Assembly: GCA_021794595.1 (NCBI GenBank)
Contig: JAJYQN010000051.1
Coordinates: forward strand, 23,245 to 69,619
Source: Pseudomonadota bacterium
Lineage (GTDB): Bacteria > Pseudomonadota > Gammaproteobacteria > Acidiferrobacterales > Acidiferrobacteraceae
Direction: 5' to 3'
Length of the DNA: 46,375 nt
The notes beneath the pieces are model-generated. The model made no database searches and was not told the DNA's origin. It saw only the letters and a program-made list of their open reading frames with translations. A program made the translations under genes and the position numbers. This document shows positions 26,581 to 36,300 of the stretch, one piece after another. The first letter of the stretch is position 1; each line of letters opens with the position of its first letter.

Positions 26581-26606
26581 CATTCCATACCGATCGGTAT
26601 GGAATG
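26581..26606. promoter_or_regulatory. Perfect 26-bp palindrome, probable TetR operator
   Basis: A perfect inverted repeat with 13-base arms (CATTCCATACCGA and its reverse complement) begins immediately after the pirin stop and ends 6 bp before the tetR ATG at 26613. The core ATACCGATCGGTAT resembles many TetR-family operators. A repressor bound here would block expression of tetR and the efflux genes downstream, giving autoregulation. The symmetry is seen; the binding protein is inferred. Confidence 0.8.
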
Positions 26607-26612
26607 GGCGCG

Positions 26613-27275
26613 ATGAGGACCCAGGGTCTACCGACGCGCGCCCGTCTCTTGCATGCGGCCTATACCGAGTTCCAGGAACAGGGATATAGGCAGGCCCGTT
26701 TGAGCCGCATTCTCGCCGGAGCCGGCGTCACCAAAGGGGCCCTCTACCACCATTTTCCCGACAAATGGGCCCTGGCCATTGCCGTCATCGATCAAACCCT
26801 CGCTGCACATATCGAAACCACCTGGATCGCACCCTGGAGTCTGAGCCAGGATCCGTTGGGCGAGTTGGTGGCGACGGTACGCCAACACTTCGCCGCGCCC
26901 GGCTGGGACGCGAGGGCTTTGAGCTGTCCTCTCCGGCTGCTCTTCGCGGACATGGCGACTCTCGATAAAGGCTTCCCGGAAGCCATTGAACGGGCCCTGG
27001 CTCGTCCTCGGAGTGCGCTCGTGAGCCGCCTTATGGGGGGGCGCGCGGCCGGCATTGTGCGCGCCGACCTCGACTGCGAGGCCGCAGCGCTATTCATTCT
27101 GTCCGCATGGAGGGGCTGCTGGGGTCTTGCCCGCACCTTGCACTCGGTGAAGGCCGCACAGTCCTGTGGTGAAGAGTTGTTACGCTATGTAGCGTCGCTC
27201 GCTTCATTGCCGACTCCCCTATCCCCCCGGACCGTACCCAGCCACTCAACGCCACCCCTGTCCGGTGGCCTCTAA
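26613..27275 (+). CDS. TetR-family transcriptional repressor
   Basis: A 220-residue TetR regulator. The N-terminal helix-turn-helix reads RARLLHAAYTEFQEQGYRQ, then LSRILAGAGVTKGALYHHF and PDKWALAIAVID, all standard. The C-terminal ligand domain is variable (CPLRLLFADMATLDKGFP). ATG 26613 lies just after the 26-bp palindrome; ATG 26604 overlaps it. It precedes a three-gene efflux operon and is most likely its drug- or solvent-responsive repressor and its own repressor. The ligand is unknown. Confidence 0.9.
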   Translation: MRTQGLPTRARLLHAAYTEFQEQGYRQARLSRILAGAGVTKGALYHHFPDKWALAIAVIDQTLAAHIETTWIAPWSLSQDPLGELVATVRQHFAAPGWDARALSCPLRLLFADMATLDKGFPEAIERALARPRSALVSRLMGGRAAGIVRADLDCEAAALFILSAWRGCWGLARTLHSVKAAQSCGEELLRYVASLASLPTPLSPRTVPSHSTPPLSGGL

Positions 27276-27328
27276 ATGTTGCATGCCCGTTCCCCAAACC
27301 GTTTTGGCGACAAAGGACCCTTACGGCC

Positions 27329-28786
27329 ATGAGGCGCGGGTCGGCGACGAGAACCACGCTGATTCTCGGCACCGTGCTGGGCACGGCGCTCCTCACAAGC
27401 TGCGTGCCCGCGCCCCGGATGCCGCTCGCCACCATGCGGCGTGCCGTTCCCGCCTTTACGACGGTCCGCACGGCCTTGGCCCATGCCGGTCTCCATCCCG
27501 GGAGGTGGCCTGCGACACGCTGGTGGCGCGTCTTCCATGACCCTAAACTCACTCAACTGATCCATCAGGGCTTGGCAGCCAGCGGCACTATCAAGGCGGC
27601 CTTGGCCCATGTCCGAGCGGCACGCGCGGCCTATCGGCTCGCGGCCAGTGCCAACGGCCTTTCACTCGCCGCGAACGCGAGCGTCCAGCGGGAGCGCGCC
27701 TCGGCCACAGGTCTCGTCCCCCCGCCGTTTGCCGGACACATCTTCAATTACGGGACGCTGGGACTTAATGCCCATTACGATCTCGCGTTTTGGGACCGCC
27801 AGCACGCGGCCGTCAAGGCCGCCCTGGGCAACATCGCCGCCCGCCAAGCCCAAGCCGCCCTACTGCGGCTTATCATGAGCACCGAGATCGCCGAGCGGTA
27901 TTGGAATTTGGCCTTGGCGCAAAGCCGCGTCCGCACGGCCCAGGCCAGGGCTCGCGTCCGCGCCCACATAGTCGGGCTTTTACAGTCCCGCTATCGCGCA
28001 GGCCTCGCCAGCGCCATTCAGGTCAACAACGGGCAGGCGGCGCTGGCCGCGGCCCGCATGGGCCTGCACGCCACCCAAACCGGCCTGCTCCGCGCCCGCT
28101 TTGCCTTAGCCGCGCTTGTGGGGCGCGGGCCGGGATTCGCCTACCGGCTTTCGGCACCGACGCCAAGCCATCTTCCGGCTCTCGATTTTCCACGCCGCAT
28201 CAGCATCGACTTGCTGGCCCGACGCCCGGACATCGAAGTTCGGTACTGGCAGGTCAAGATCGCGTCGGCCGGCCGCGCGGAGGCTCGTGCGCGCTACTAT
28301 CCCGATGTGTCTTTGAGCGGCGCCTTGGCATACCAAAGCATCACCCTCGGGACCTTGATTGATCCCGCCAACATCGCGGCGGCCGTGGGGCCGGCTATCA
28401 ATCTGCCGCTCTTTGGGAACGGTGCGAGACGGGCCGGACTGAGTAGAAGCCGTGCGCGCTTCGACATGGCCGTCGACCACTACAACGCCAGCATCATAAA
28501 CGCCGTGAACCAGGTCGCCTACGCCCTCCTAGCATTGGCCGGCGCGCGCCAAGAGTGGCAACAGGCCAAGGCCCAAACCCGCCACGCAAAGCGCGCCTTC
28601 GTTCTCGTCAAGACCCGCTTGCGGGCAGGTATCGTCGGGGACTTGTCGGCCCGCCGCGCCCGACTTTCGCTGCTCGCCGCACAGACGGCCGAAGACCAAA
28701 GCCGGGTACGCGTCCTAAAGGCGCTGGTGGCCGTCATCAAGAGCTTAGGGGGCGGCTATCACGCCCTAAACCATGGCCGCGCTTAA
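27329..28786 (+). CDS. Outer-membrane efflux lipoprotein, NodT family
   Basis: A 485-residue TolC-like outer-membrane channel of the NodT/OprM group. A lipoprotein signal ends in LLTSC (Cys25). TRWWRVFHDPKLTQLIHQGLAAS starts the first repeat, and RRPDIEVRYWQVKIASAGRAEARARYYPDVSLSG is the classic mid-protein signature. It would form the exit duct for the adjacent EmrA- and EmrB-like proteins. It lies 53 bp after tetR in the same direction, so the repressor gene is probably co-transcribed with the pump. Confidence 0.9.
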   Translation: MRRGSATRTTLILGTVLGTALLTSCVPAPRMPLATMRRAVPAFTTVRTALAHAGLHPGRWPATRWWRVFHDPKLTQLIHQGLAASGTIKAALAHVRAARAAYRLAASANGLSLAANASVQRERASATGLVPPPFAGHIFNYGTLGLNAHYDLAFWDRQHAAVKAALGNIAARQAQAALLRLIMSTEIAERYWNLALAQSRVRTAQARARVRAHIVGLLQSRYRAGLASAIQVNNGQAALAAARMGLHATQTGLLRARFALAALVGRGPGFAYRLSAPTPSHLPALDFPRRISIDLLARRPDIEVRYWQVKIASAGRAEARARYYPDVSLSGALAYQSITLGTLIDPANIAAAVGPAINLPLFGNGARRAGLSRSRARFDMAVDHYNASIINAVNQVAYALLALAGARQEWQQAKAQTRHAKRAFVLVKTRLRAGIVGDLSARRARLSLLAAQTAEDQSRVRVLKALVAVIKSLGGGYHALNHGRA

Positions 28787-28809
28787 CGGTACATAACGGT
28801 AGGAGACGC

Positions 28810-29976
28810 ATGAATACCTCAACGGAAGCGGTCGCAGGTCGGGCGAAGAGCCGCAAACGGGCCCTCTGGGGCCTCATTCTGCTGTTTGTCCTTCTCGCTC
28901 TGGGCTATCTCCTGTACTGGGTGCTGGTCGGGCGCTTTTATGTGAGCACGGACGATGCCTATGTTCGGGGCAACCTCGTGGCACTGACCGCGCGCGTACC
29001 AGGAACCGTCGTCTCGATCGCCGCTGACAACACCGATCTCGTCTCCGCTGGCGAGCCGATCGTGGTCCTAGACCCCACCACCGCCCGCCTGCGTCTCCGG
29101 GCAGCGACCAGCGCCTTGGCGCTCGCTGTACGCCGGGCACGTGCCTCGCGGGCGCGCCTACGCTCGCTAGAGGCGAACAGGCAAGCCGCCTACGCGCTCT
29201 ATCAAGAAGCGTTGGCCAACGAACGCCGGCGCCAGCGCCTCGTTCCCCTGCACGCCATCTCCGAAGAGGTTTGGCAGAACAGCGTAGCCCGGGCCGCAGC
29301 GCTCAAGGCGCGCTACCTCGCCGCCGAGGCCGAGGCCGAGGCGGTCGCGGCAGAAATCGGCACGGGGCCGATCGCGCACTTACCTGGCATTCGTAGGGCC
29401 GCCACCGCAGTGGCCAAGGCCTACGCGGACTGGGCGCGCTGCATCGTGCGTGCACCGGTGTCCGGTTACATCGCCAAGCGCCACGTGCAGCTAGGGCAGC
29501 ACGTCACCCCGGGCCGGCCCTTAATGGTTATCATTCCCCTGCACCAGTTGTGGGTCACGGCGAACTTCAAGGAAAACGAGATCGGCTCCCTGCGTCTAGG
29601 ACAAAGCGCCAAGATCGTGGCCGAAGTCTACGGGGACTCGGTCGTTTACCACGGACGCGTCATTGGAATAGGGGCCGGCACCGGCTCGGCATTCGCGCTT
29701 CTCCCACCCAGCAACGCGAGCGGCAATTGGATCAATATCGTGCAACGGATCCCGGTGCGCGTGAGCCTCCCGAAGACCTTGCTCACTCGTTACCCCTTGC
29801 GGGTCGGCCTCAGCGCGACCGTTACCGTCAATATTCACAATACCCACGGCCATGCGCTCGCCTTACATCCGCGCCACGGTTTCCTCTATCGCACACCCAT
29901 CTACGGGCACAGCGAGGCCAAGGCCCGGGTACTAGTCCACAAAATCTTGATCGCCAACGGCGCGCGGCGGGGCTAA
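28810..29976 (+). CDS. EmrA-like membrane fusion protein (HlyD family)
   Basis: A 388-residue periplasmic adaptor. One N-terminal helix (ALWGLILLFVLLALGYLLYWVLV) anchors it; STDDAYVRGNLVALTARVPGTV and VSAGEPIVVLDP form the lipoyl half-motif, an alpha-hairpin follows, and APVSGYIAKRHVQLGQHVTPGRPLMVIIP completes the barrel. It joins the EmrB-like pump to the NodT channel. ATG 28810 has GGTAGGAGACGC upstream; the frame is open upstream only within the NodT gene. It ends 3 bp before the emrB-like ATG. Confidence 0.92.
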   Translation: MNTSTEAVAGRAKSRKRALWGLILLFVLLALGYLLYWVLVGRFYVSTDDAYVRGNLVALTARVPGTVVSIAADNTDLVSAGEPIVVLDPTTARLRLRAATSALALAVRRARASRARLRSLEANRQAAYALYQEALANERRRQRLVPLHAISEEVWQNSVARAAALKARYLAAEAEAEAVAAEIGTGPIAHLPGIRRAATAVAKAYADWARCIVRAPVSGYIAKRHVQLGQHVTPGRPLMVIIPLHQLWVTANFKENEIGSLRLGQSAKIVAEVYGDSVVYHGRVIGIGAGTGSAFALLPPSNASGNWINIVQRIPVRVSLPKTLLTRYPLRVGLSATVTVNIHNTHGHALALHPRHGFLYRTPIYGHSEAKARVLVHKILIANGARRG

Positions 29977-29979
29977 GCC

Positions 29980-31515
29980 ATGGCCACCAAAACCCCCGAA
30001 ATCCCGCTGGCCCTTATTACGCTTGCGCTTTCGCTCGGGACGTTCATGCAGGTCTTGGACACCTCGATCGCCAATGTGTCGATACCGACGATCGCCGGCG
30101 ACCTCGCCGTGAGTCCCGACCAGGGGGCGTGGGTCATCACCTCGTTTGCGGTCAGTAACGCCATAGCGCTCCCGATGACGGGCTTTTTGGCACGCCGCAT
30201 AGGCGAGGTCCGGCTCTTTGTCTTCGCGACTTTGCTTTTTACCCTCTCCTCCTGGGCCTGCGGGCTGGCCCCAAGCCTCCCCGTCCTGTTGTTTTTCCGG
30301 GTGGTCCAAGGCGCCATGGGCGGCCCCATGATCCCCTTGTCGCAGAGCCTGCTATTGCGCAGCTATCCCCCGAAAAAAAAGGGGTTTGCGCTCGCGCTGT
30401 GGTCGATGACCGTGGTCGTGGCCCCCATTCTCGGACCAATACTTGGAGGCTACATCACTGAAGACATCTCCTGGCCGTGGATCTTTTATATCAATATCCC
30501 GATCGGGATATTCACCGCGTTCACGGTCTGGGAGACCCTGGCCCACAACGAGACCCCGCGCCAGCACGTGCCGATCGATACGGTCGGTATCGGCCTCCTC
30601 GTACTCGGCGTCGGCGCCCTTCAAATCCTGCTCGACAAAGGCAATGACCTCAACTGGTTTGGATCGAATACGATCATAGCGCTCGCGATCGTGGCGACCG
30701 TAGCCTTGGCCTTCTTTATTGCCTGGGAACTCACCGACGAACATCCGGTCGTCGATCTCCGGCTCTTTAAAATTCGCAATTTCACGGTCGGCACGATCGC
30801 CATGAGTCTCGGTTATCTCGTATTCTTTGGCGGCATCGTCATCTTTCCGCTCTGGCTCCAAACGAATCTGGGTTATACGGCGGTCTGGGCCGGGCTTGCG
30901 GCCGCTCCCATCGGCGTGCTGTCGGTTGTCCTGTCACCTTTCGTGGGTCGCTTCATTCATCGCGTGGATTTGCGCCTCATTACGACCGTTTCGTTTCTGA
31001 TCTTTGCCTGGGTATCGTTTTGGACGAGTACGTTCCCAGGTGACGTCGATTTCGCGCATCTGATCGCGCCCCGTTTAGTCCAGGGCGCGGCCATGGCCAC
31101 CTTCTTCGTGCCCACCGTCACCTTGTTGTTGTCGGGGCTACCCCAATCTCGGGTGGCGAGCGCGGCCGGGCTTTCCAACTTCATGCGTTTGCTCGCAGGC
31201 TCCTTCGGAACCTCGCTCAGTATCACCTTATGGACGCGTCGCGCCACCTTTCACCGGTACCGACTGAGAAGCAACCTCACCCCCGAGAATCCTACGGTTC
31301 ACCACACCCTACGGGTCTTAGAACAGCACGGGCTTTCTTACCATGCCGCAGTCGGTGTCTTGATGGGGCTTGCCCGCAGTCAAGCCGTGGTCATGGCGAC
31401 CGACGATTTTTTCTGGCTGTCGGGCTGGATATTCCTGGCGCTTCTGGTGCTGATCTGGTTTGCCAAACCGCCGTTCGGTTCCCCTGACTCAGGGGCCGGC
31501 GGCGGGGCCCACTAA
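29980..31515 (+). CDS. EmrB-like drug efflux MFS transporter (DHA2 family)
   Basis: A 511-residue 14-helix proton-driven exporter of the DHA2 family. LDTSIANVSIPTIAGDL at helix 1, GAWVITSFAVSNAIALP, motif A-like GFLARRIGEVRLF and RVVQGAMGGPMIPLSQSLL are all diagnostic for EmrB. With the NodT and EmrA proteins it would span both membranes and expel lipophilic acids, uncouplers or similar compounds. That trait would be useful to an acidophile exposed to organic acids, which is inference. No terminator was seen directly after it; the next gene starts 131 bp on. Confidence 0.93.
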   Translation: MATKTPEIPLALITLALSLGTFMQVLDTSIANVSIPTIAGDLAVSPDQGAWVITSFAVSNAIALPMTGFLARRIGEVRLFVFATLLFTLSSWACGLAPSLPVLLFFRVVQGAMGGPMIPLSQSLLLRSYPPKKKGFALALWSMTVVVAPILGPILGGYITEDISWPWIFYINIPIGIFTAFTVWETLAHNETPRQHVPIDTVGIGLLVLGVGALQILLDKGNDLNWFGSNTIIALAIVATVALAFFIAWELTDEHPVVDLRLFKIRNFTVGTIAMSLGYLVFFGGIVIFPLWLQTNLGYTAVWAGLAAAPIGVLSVVLSPFVGRFIHRVDLRLITTVSFLIFAWVSFWTSTFPGDVDFAHLIAPRLVQGAAMATFFVPTVTLLLSGLPQSRVASAAGLSNFMRLLAGSFGTSLSITLWTRRATFHRYRLRSNLTPENPTVHHTLRVLEQHGLSYHAAVGVLMGLARSQAVVMATDDFFWLSGWIFLALLVLIWFAKPPFGSPDSGAGGGAH

Positions 31516-31646
31516 GGAGGCGAAACCCAGGAACGGGCGCCGAGCGTGTAGTGGGGGCCCCGTAATTCGGCCCGGCTCTGTGCTTTAAGTCCGGCAACAG
31601 GCCCATAGACCTTGAGCCGAGTCCGCCAATTGAATAGGATAGGTCC

Positions 31647-33272
31647 ATGTCTGCCCTTAGTAAATACCGACCGATCGTCGCAGTCCTTGTCCTCACGATT
31701 TTGGTTTTGACCCTAGTCCCGCTCGCCCTGCGGCCTCTCTTTAATCTCAACGAGGGCCTGTATGCCGAAGCGGCGCGCGAAATGCTGCATCACAACCCGC
31801 TCATTCCGCGCCTAGACGGCTTACCCTATCTCGAAAAGCCGCCCCTCTTCTATTGGCTTATCATGCTGTCGTATAAGATCTTCGGCGTAGGCAAGTTCGC
31901 CGCCCGCCTGCCTTCGGCGCTCGCCGCGCTCGGAACCTTGGCCGTGGTATACCGTTTCGCGAGACATCGATCGACGATCCCCGCGTGGCCGGCCCTGATC
32001 CTGTTTTCCTCGGCAGGCTTTTACATCATGTCGCAACTCGCGATGTTCGACATGACCTTCACACTCTTTCATACTATCACGCTACTCGCGTTTTTTAGCT
32101 ACATGGAGAAGCCGGACCAGACCTGGCGATTGCTCGTCGCGGCGGCGGCCAGCGCCTTGGCCTGCCTCACTAAGGGTTTGATCGGGATCGTCCTGCCGGG
32201 GCTTACCGTCATGCTGTTCCTGCTGCGGGAACGCCAGACCATACGCTGGCGCCCATTTCTGATCGCCTGGGGGGTGTTCTTCGTCATCGCCCTCCCGTGG
32301 CACATCTGGATGACCCTGCATGTGCCGGGGTTCTTTGATCGCTACATCATCCAAGAACACTTCGACCGGTTCCTCGGAACCCTAAAGCCCATGGACTATC
32401 GAAGGCCGCCTTTTTACTACAACTTCGAGCATATCCTGCTTGGGATATTCCCATGGACGCCGTTTCTGATAGAGGCCCTCATCAGGCGGCGCCCCTACGA
32501 CCGGCTGGATCGCTTCCTGCTTCTGTGGGCTGGGGTCTATGTGGTGTTTTTTACGATCTCCAAGACCTCATCTTCGTACTACATGCTACCGGCCTTTCCA
32601 GCCCTGGCGCTCTTTATCGGCCGGGCCTTACCCGAGCTCAAGAAGCGCTCGTTGCCGTGGCTTCTGGCGGGGTTTGCGTTGCTGTGCGTGGCCGTGGGTA
32701 TTAGAAGCCTCCACATCGCCCACCCCTTCATGCGCCCCTACTTAGTCGCCAGCTCCCTAATATATCTCGCGTTCTTTTTGGCCGCCCTTCAGGAACACAG
32801 GGCCCATTTCGGACGCTTCTTGGCCTTTTCGGCGATCGGATCGCTGAGCGGCTTTATCGTGCTTGCCCTGGTCTTTTCGATCGCACACGCCAATCGCTAT
32901 GCCTCAAAAGATCTGGCCGTGGCACTCCTACCGCACCTCACGCCCCACTCTTACGTCTTCGTGGCGCACCACTACGAGGACTTATCGTCTTTTGATTTTT
33001 ATTTACACAGAAAGATCTACGTCTTCGATCCCCGCCAAGGAGATCTCTACTACGGGATTCGGCACAATCCGCGCAAGACGACGCTGATTACCGGGCAATC
33101 ACTCGTCGATCTTGCGCGTCACCACCGGGTCTTTATCGTCGGCTCGCCATCCGCGGAACCTTCGTGGCAGCGCTACGGGGCGTTTCATGTCATCGTCACT
33201 AATGGCCACGATGTGGTGGTTGAAAATAGCCCGGACTTAAGTCGGAGAGCGCAGCGCACACAGCCGCGCTAG
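31647..33272 (+). CDS. Glycosyltransferase family 39 / ArnT-like membrane protein
   Basis: A 541-residue polytopic protein of the PMT/ArnT group, which moves sugars from polyprenyl phosphate carriers to lipid A or other periplasmic acceptors. The first periplasmic loop reads LFNLNEGLYAEAAREML, where ArnT and relatives usually have Asp-Glu; the Asp is Asn here while the Glu is kept. EKPPLFYWLIMLSYKIFGVGKFAARLPSAL is strongly family-like. About 11-12 helices are followed by a soluble C-terminal domain. AGGATAGG precedes the ATG. Donor and acceptor cannot be predicted. A strong terminator follows at 33320. Confidence 0.87.
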   Translation: MSALSKYRPIVAVLVLTILVLTLVPLALRPLFNLNEGLYAEAAREMLHHNPLIPRLDGLPYLEKPPLFYWLIMLSYKIFGVGKFAARLPSALAALGTLAVVYRFARHRSTIPAWPALILFSSAGFYIMSQLAMFDMTFTLFHTITLLAFFSYMEKPDQTWRLLVAAAASALACLTKGLIGIVLPGLTVMLFLLRERQTIRWRPFLIAWGVFFVIALPWHIWMTLHVPGFFDRYIIQEHFDRFLGTLKPMDYRRPPFYYNFEHILLGIFPWTPFLIEALIRRRPYDRLDRFLLLWAGVYVVFFTISKTSSSYYMLPAFPALALFIGRALPELKKRSLPWLLAGFALLCVAVGIRSLHIAHPFMRPYLVASSLIYLAFFLAALQEHRAHFGRFLAFSAIGSLSGFIVLALVFSIAHANRYASKDLAVALLPHLTPHSYVFVAHHYEDLSSFDFYLHRKIYVFDPRQGDLYYGIRHNPRKTTLITGQSLVDLARHHRVFIVGSPSAEPSWQRYGAFHVIVTNGHDVVVENSPDLSRRAQRTQPR

Positions 33273-33319
33273 AGTAGGAACCGTCGCAGGATGCGTCATA
33301 CCATCAAGGACGATGGCGG

Positions 33320-33350
33320 AGCCCCTATCCTAAAGGTTAGGGGCTTTTTT
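33320..33350 (+). terminator. Rho-independent terminator after the GT39 gene
   Basis: AGCCCCTATCC (33320-33330) and GGTTAGGGGCT (33335-33345) pair over 11 positions with one T-T mismatch and a TAAA loop, followed by a run of T. It ends transcription from the glycosyltransferase gene. The T run overlaps the stop codon of the convergent helicase gene. Confidence 0.9.
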
Positions 33351-36300
33351 ATGGGCGCTCATACCGCCAATGCCGGAAGGCCTGCAACAACGGGAAGTAG
33401 AGCGCAAGCTCCACCGGTCTCGGATCAAGCTCGGTAAAGAAACGAGCATAGTTCGTCAATTGCTCCCGATACCGGTTCTGCTCCTGGTCCAAAAAGGCCG
33501 CGAGATCGGAGCCCTCGTGCCAACTCGTTTTGTAGTCGACGATCCACCGTACTCCGTCGGTATCCACAAAGGTGCGATCGACCCGGATCGTGGTCAAGCG
33601 ATCCTCAATCAAGGCGCTTAAAGCACACTCGCTACCCGCCTCGTTGTGCGGCCCGAGCAGCCACCGGCCTTGGGGATCCGTGAGGGTAAGTCGCAGGGCC
33701 TCTAGCACGCGGGAATGCGCTCCCTCCCAGTCGCTTCCCTGCAGACCGTAGCCACGCAAAAGTGACTCGGCGCGGGCCATAAGGGTGTCCGGCACGACCC
33801 CGGGCGGCGGCAGACTTTGATAGGTCAATTGGGCAAAAATCTTATGTACGACAACCCCCACTGTGCGGATACAGCTACCGGCCCAATCGAACACGAGCCC
33901 CGTCGGCAGTGTCGGCAAAGGACTCTCTCCTAAAACCAAGCCCCCGTCTCGCTCGGGCCACACCGCCTGCGGCACACGCCGAGCGGGACGCGCCCTCTCG
34001 GGAACCGACCGAGAGCCCGAGGGCGTAAGACGCGGGGTTTCGAAATCGGACTCGATAAAGGGCCAGAGGACACGCAATAGCCCCCGGGGGCGCGCGACTC
34101 CGTCACGGCGAGCGCTATGGCCCACGAGATGAAGACGCGTACGCGCACGGGTACAAGCCACATACAACAGCCGCGCCGATTCATGCCGGCGCTTGCGGGC
34201 CAGACTTGCCCGTAGGGACTCGTAAAGGGCGTCGGGGTCTTCACCATCAGCCTTCAAAGGCGCCAGCAACAGGTCCGGCCCACGAGGCCCTGGAGTCTCG
34301 AGCGCCAGCAACAAGGATCTGCGATCAGACGCCGTCTCGCGGCCGAGCCCTGGGCAGATCACCACGTCGAACTCAAGTCCCTTGGCCTTATGGATGGTCA
34401 AAATCTGAAGATCCTCGGCACCTGGGTCGGCAGGCGCATACAGTGCCTCCAAACGCTCCCTGAGACCCCAGAGAGAGACCTCGGCCGCGTACTCAAGCTC
34501 CGCCAAGACCTGAAAAAAAAGCTCCGCCTCCTCCAATTCCCCGTCCGCGTCGAGACCGGCGGGGCCGCCGAGCGCGATCCACGCCTCCTCCACGCGCGAA
34601 ACGAGCGGCGCCTTGGCGCGACTGGCGCAGGAGGCCATCCAGAGGTCGCGAAACCGCCGCACCCGTACTTGGCCTTCGGTGCTCAAAAGCGCAAGCCGCG
34701 CCTCGTCCGCCAAAAGCTCGTTCAGGTCGCGTTCATCGCCGTCGCAGAGCGTGGAGAGGTCAGCAACATCCAAGCCGCACCAAGGGGCCCTGAGGCAGCT
34801 CAAGACACTGAGCCGGGCCCCGGGCCAGACCAAGGCCTCGGTGAGCGCCAAAAGGTCAGAGATCACAGCACGACCCGCCAGACCGTAAAGATCGACCGCC
34901 GAGAACCGCAAGCCGGCCTTACTCAAGGCCTCCGCAATGGCGTGGCCATGGGTCCGGGAGCGCACTAGGATCGCCAAGCGCGAACCGGGCTCGTGCGTTC
35001 GGGTCTCGGTTACGAGGTCGGCCACATACTGGGCCTCGTCCGCGAGCTCGACGTCTTCTAACGCGTGCACGTCGACCGTCCCGCCAGGACCCTTGACGGC
35101 AGTCGCCGCGACATGTGGGACCGCGCCTTCCTGGGGATCGAAGTGGCGCGGGAGAATGGCCCCAAAGCAGGCGTTGGCCCACCCCACCAAGCCATCTTGA
35201 GAGCGGAAGTTGGCGGTCAATGTGAGCGGCGTAAGTGGCCAGCCCCCCAAACCCTCCTCAACCACGCGCACAAACAGGCTCACCTCGGCCTTGCGGAAAC
35301 TATAAATGGACTGCATCGGGTCGCCGACCACAAAAAGGCTGCGATCCTCACCCCTTACCCATTCTCCCGTCAGCCGTTCCAAGAGCCGGTATTGGAGCAC
35401 CGAGGTGTCCTGAAACTCGTCGACCAGGATATGGCGGAGGCTCCGATCGAGACGCAACACCCCACAGCCCGGCTCATCGCCCGACCCTAAAGTCTGCAGC
35501 GCCCGCAAGGCCACCTCGGTGAAATCCCAGGTCTGGCGGCGGGCAAACACCAGTAAGAGTTCGGCCGAGGCCTCAGGAAGGATGCGCACAAGTGCCGCTA
35601 AGCGCTGCCATTGATCCTCGCTGTAGGCGCAGGGGCCCCACGCCTTGAGTTGCCTTAAGGCCTCGGCGAGTTCCGGCAGGGCCGAGAGTTCAGCGCAGAA
35701 CTCCGCGACCGGGCCCCACCCCTTTGGCCACCCCGTTAGGCGCTTACGAAACTCGCCTTTCGCGGTCAGAAGACGGCCTGCAAGCTCCTGCCAACGGAAC
35801 ACGGTCTCGCCGTCATGTCTGCGCAAAGCGGCACTCTGCCACGTAGGGTCTCCGGTCACGGCCTCGAGATAAGAGCAGGCCGTCATCAATATCCCATCGG
35901 GGCAGGCGCGCTGAGCACGCTCCAGGGTCTTCAAGGCCTGCGCCATAAACGCCGCCTCGAGCACCCGACGCGAGGCGGTCGGGTCGGGCCCCATGCTGCC
36001 TAACACGATAGGCAACCACTGCTCGCGCCGCCCGAGAAGCTCGCTTACGAGGGTCACGAACTTATTGATATCGTTCTCAAGCGTCGGCAAGAAATCGGCC
36101 AACGCCTGGCCAACCGCGGAGTCCTCGCCCAAACGCTCAAAGGTCGCCAGCGCCGCCTCCGCATAGAGGGCCTCGGGCGTGTCGGTCACATCGAATGCTA
36201 CGCCCGCCCCGGCGGCCGCCGGCCACTGCTTCACGAGTTCGGCGCATAAGGCATCGAAGGTCTGAATGCGCAGACGGGTCGGGCAGGCCTCAAGGAGCCA

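Noticed and set aside
27285-27305. CCAAACCGTTTTGG before the NodT gene as a second operator
   Set aside because: The symmetry is imperfect and short, and it does not resemble the 26-bp palindrome before tetR.
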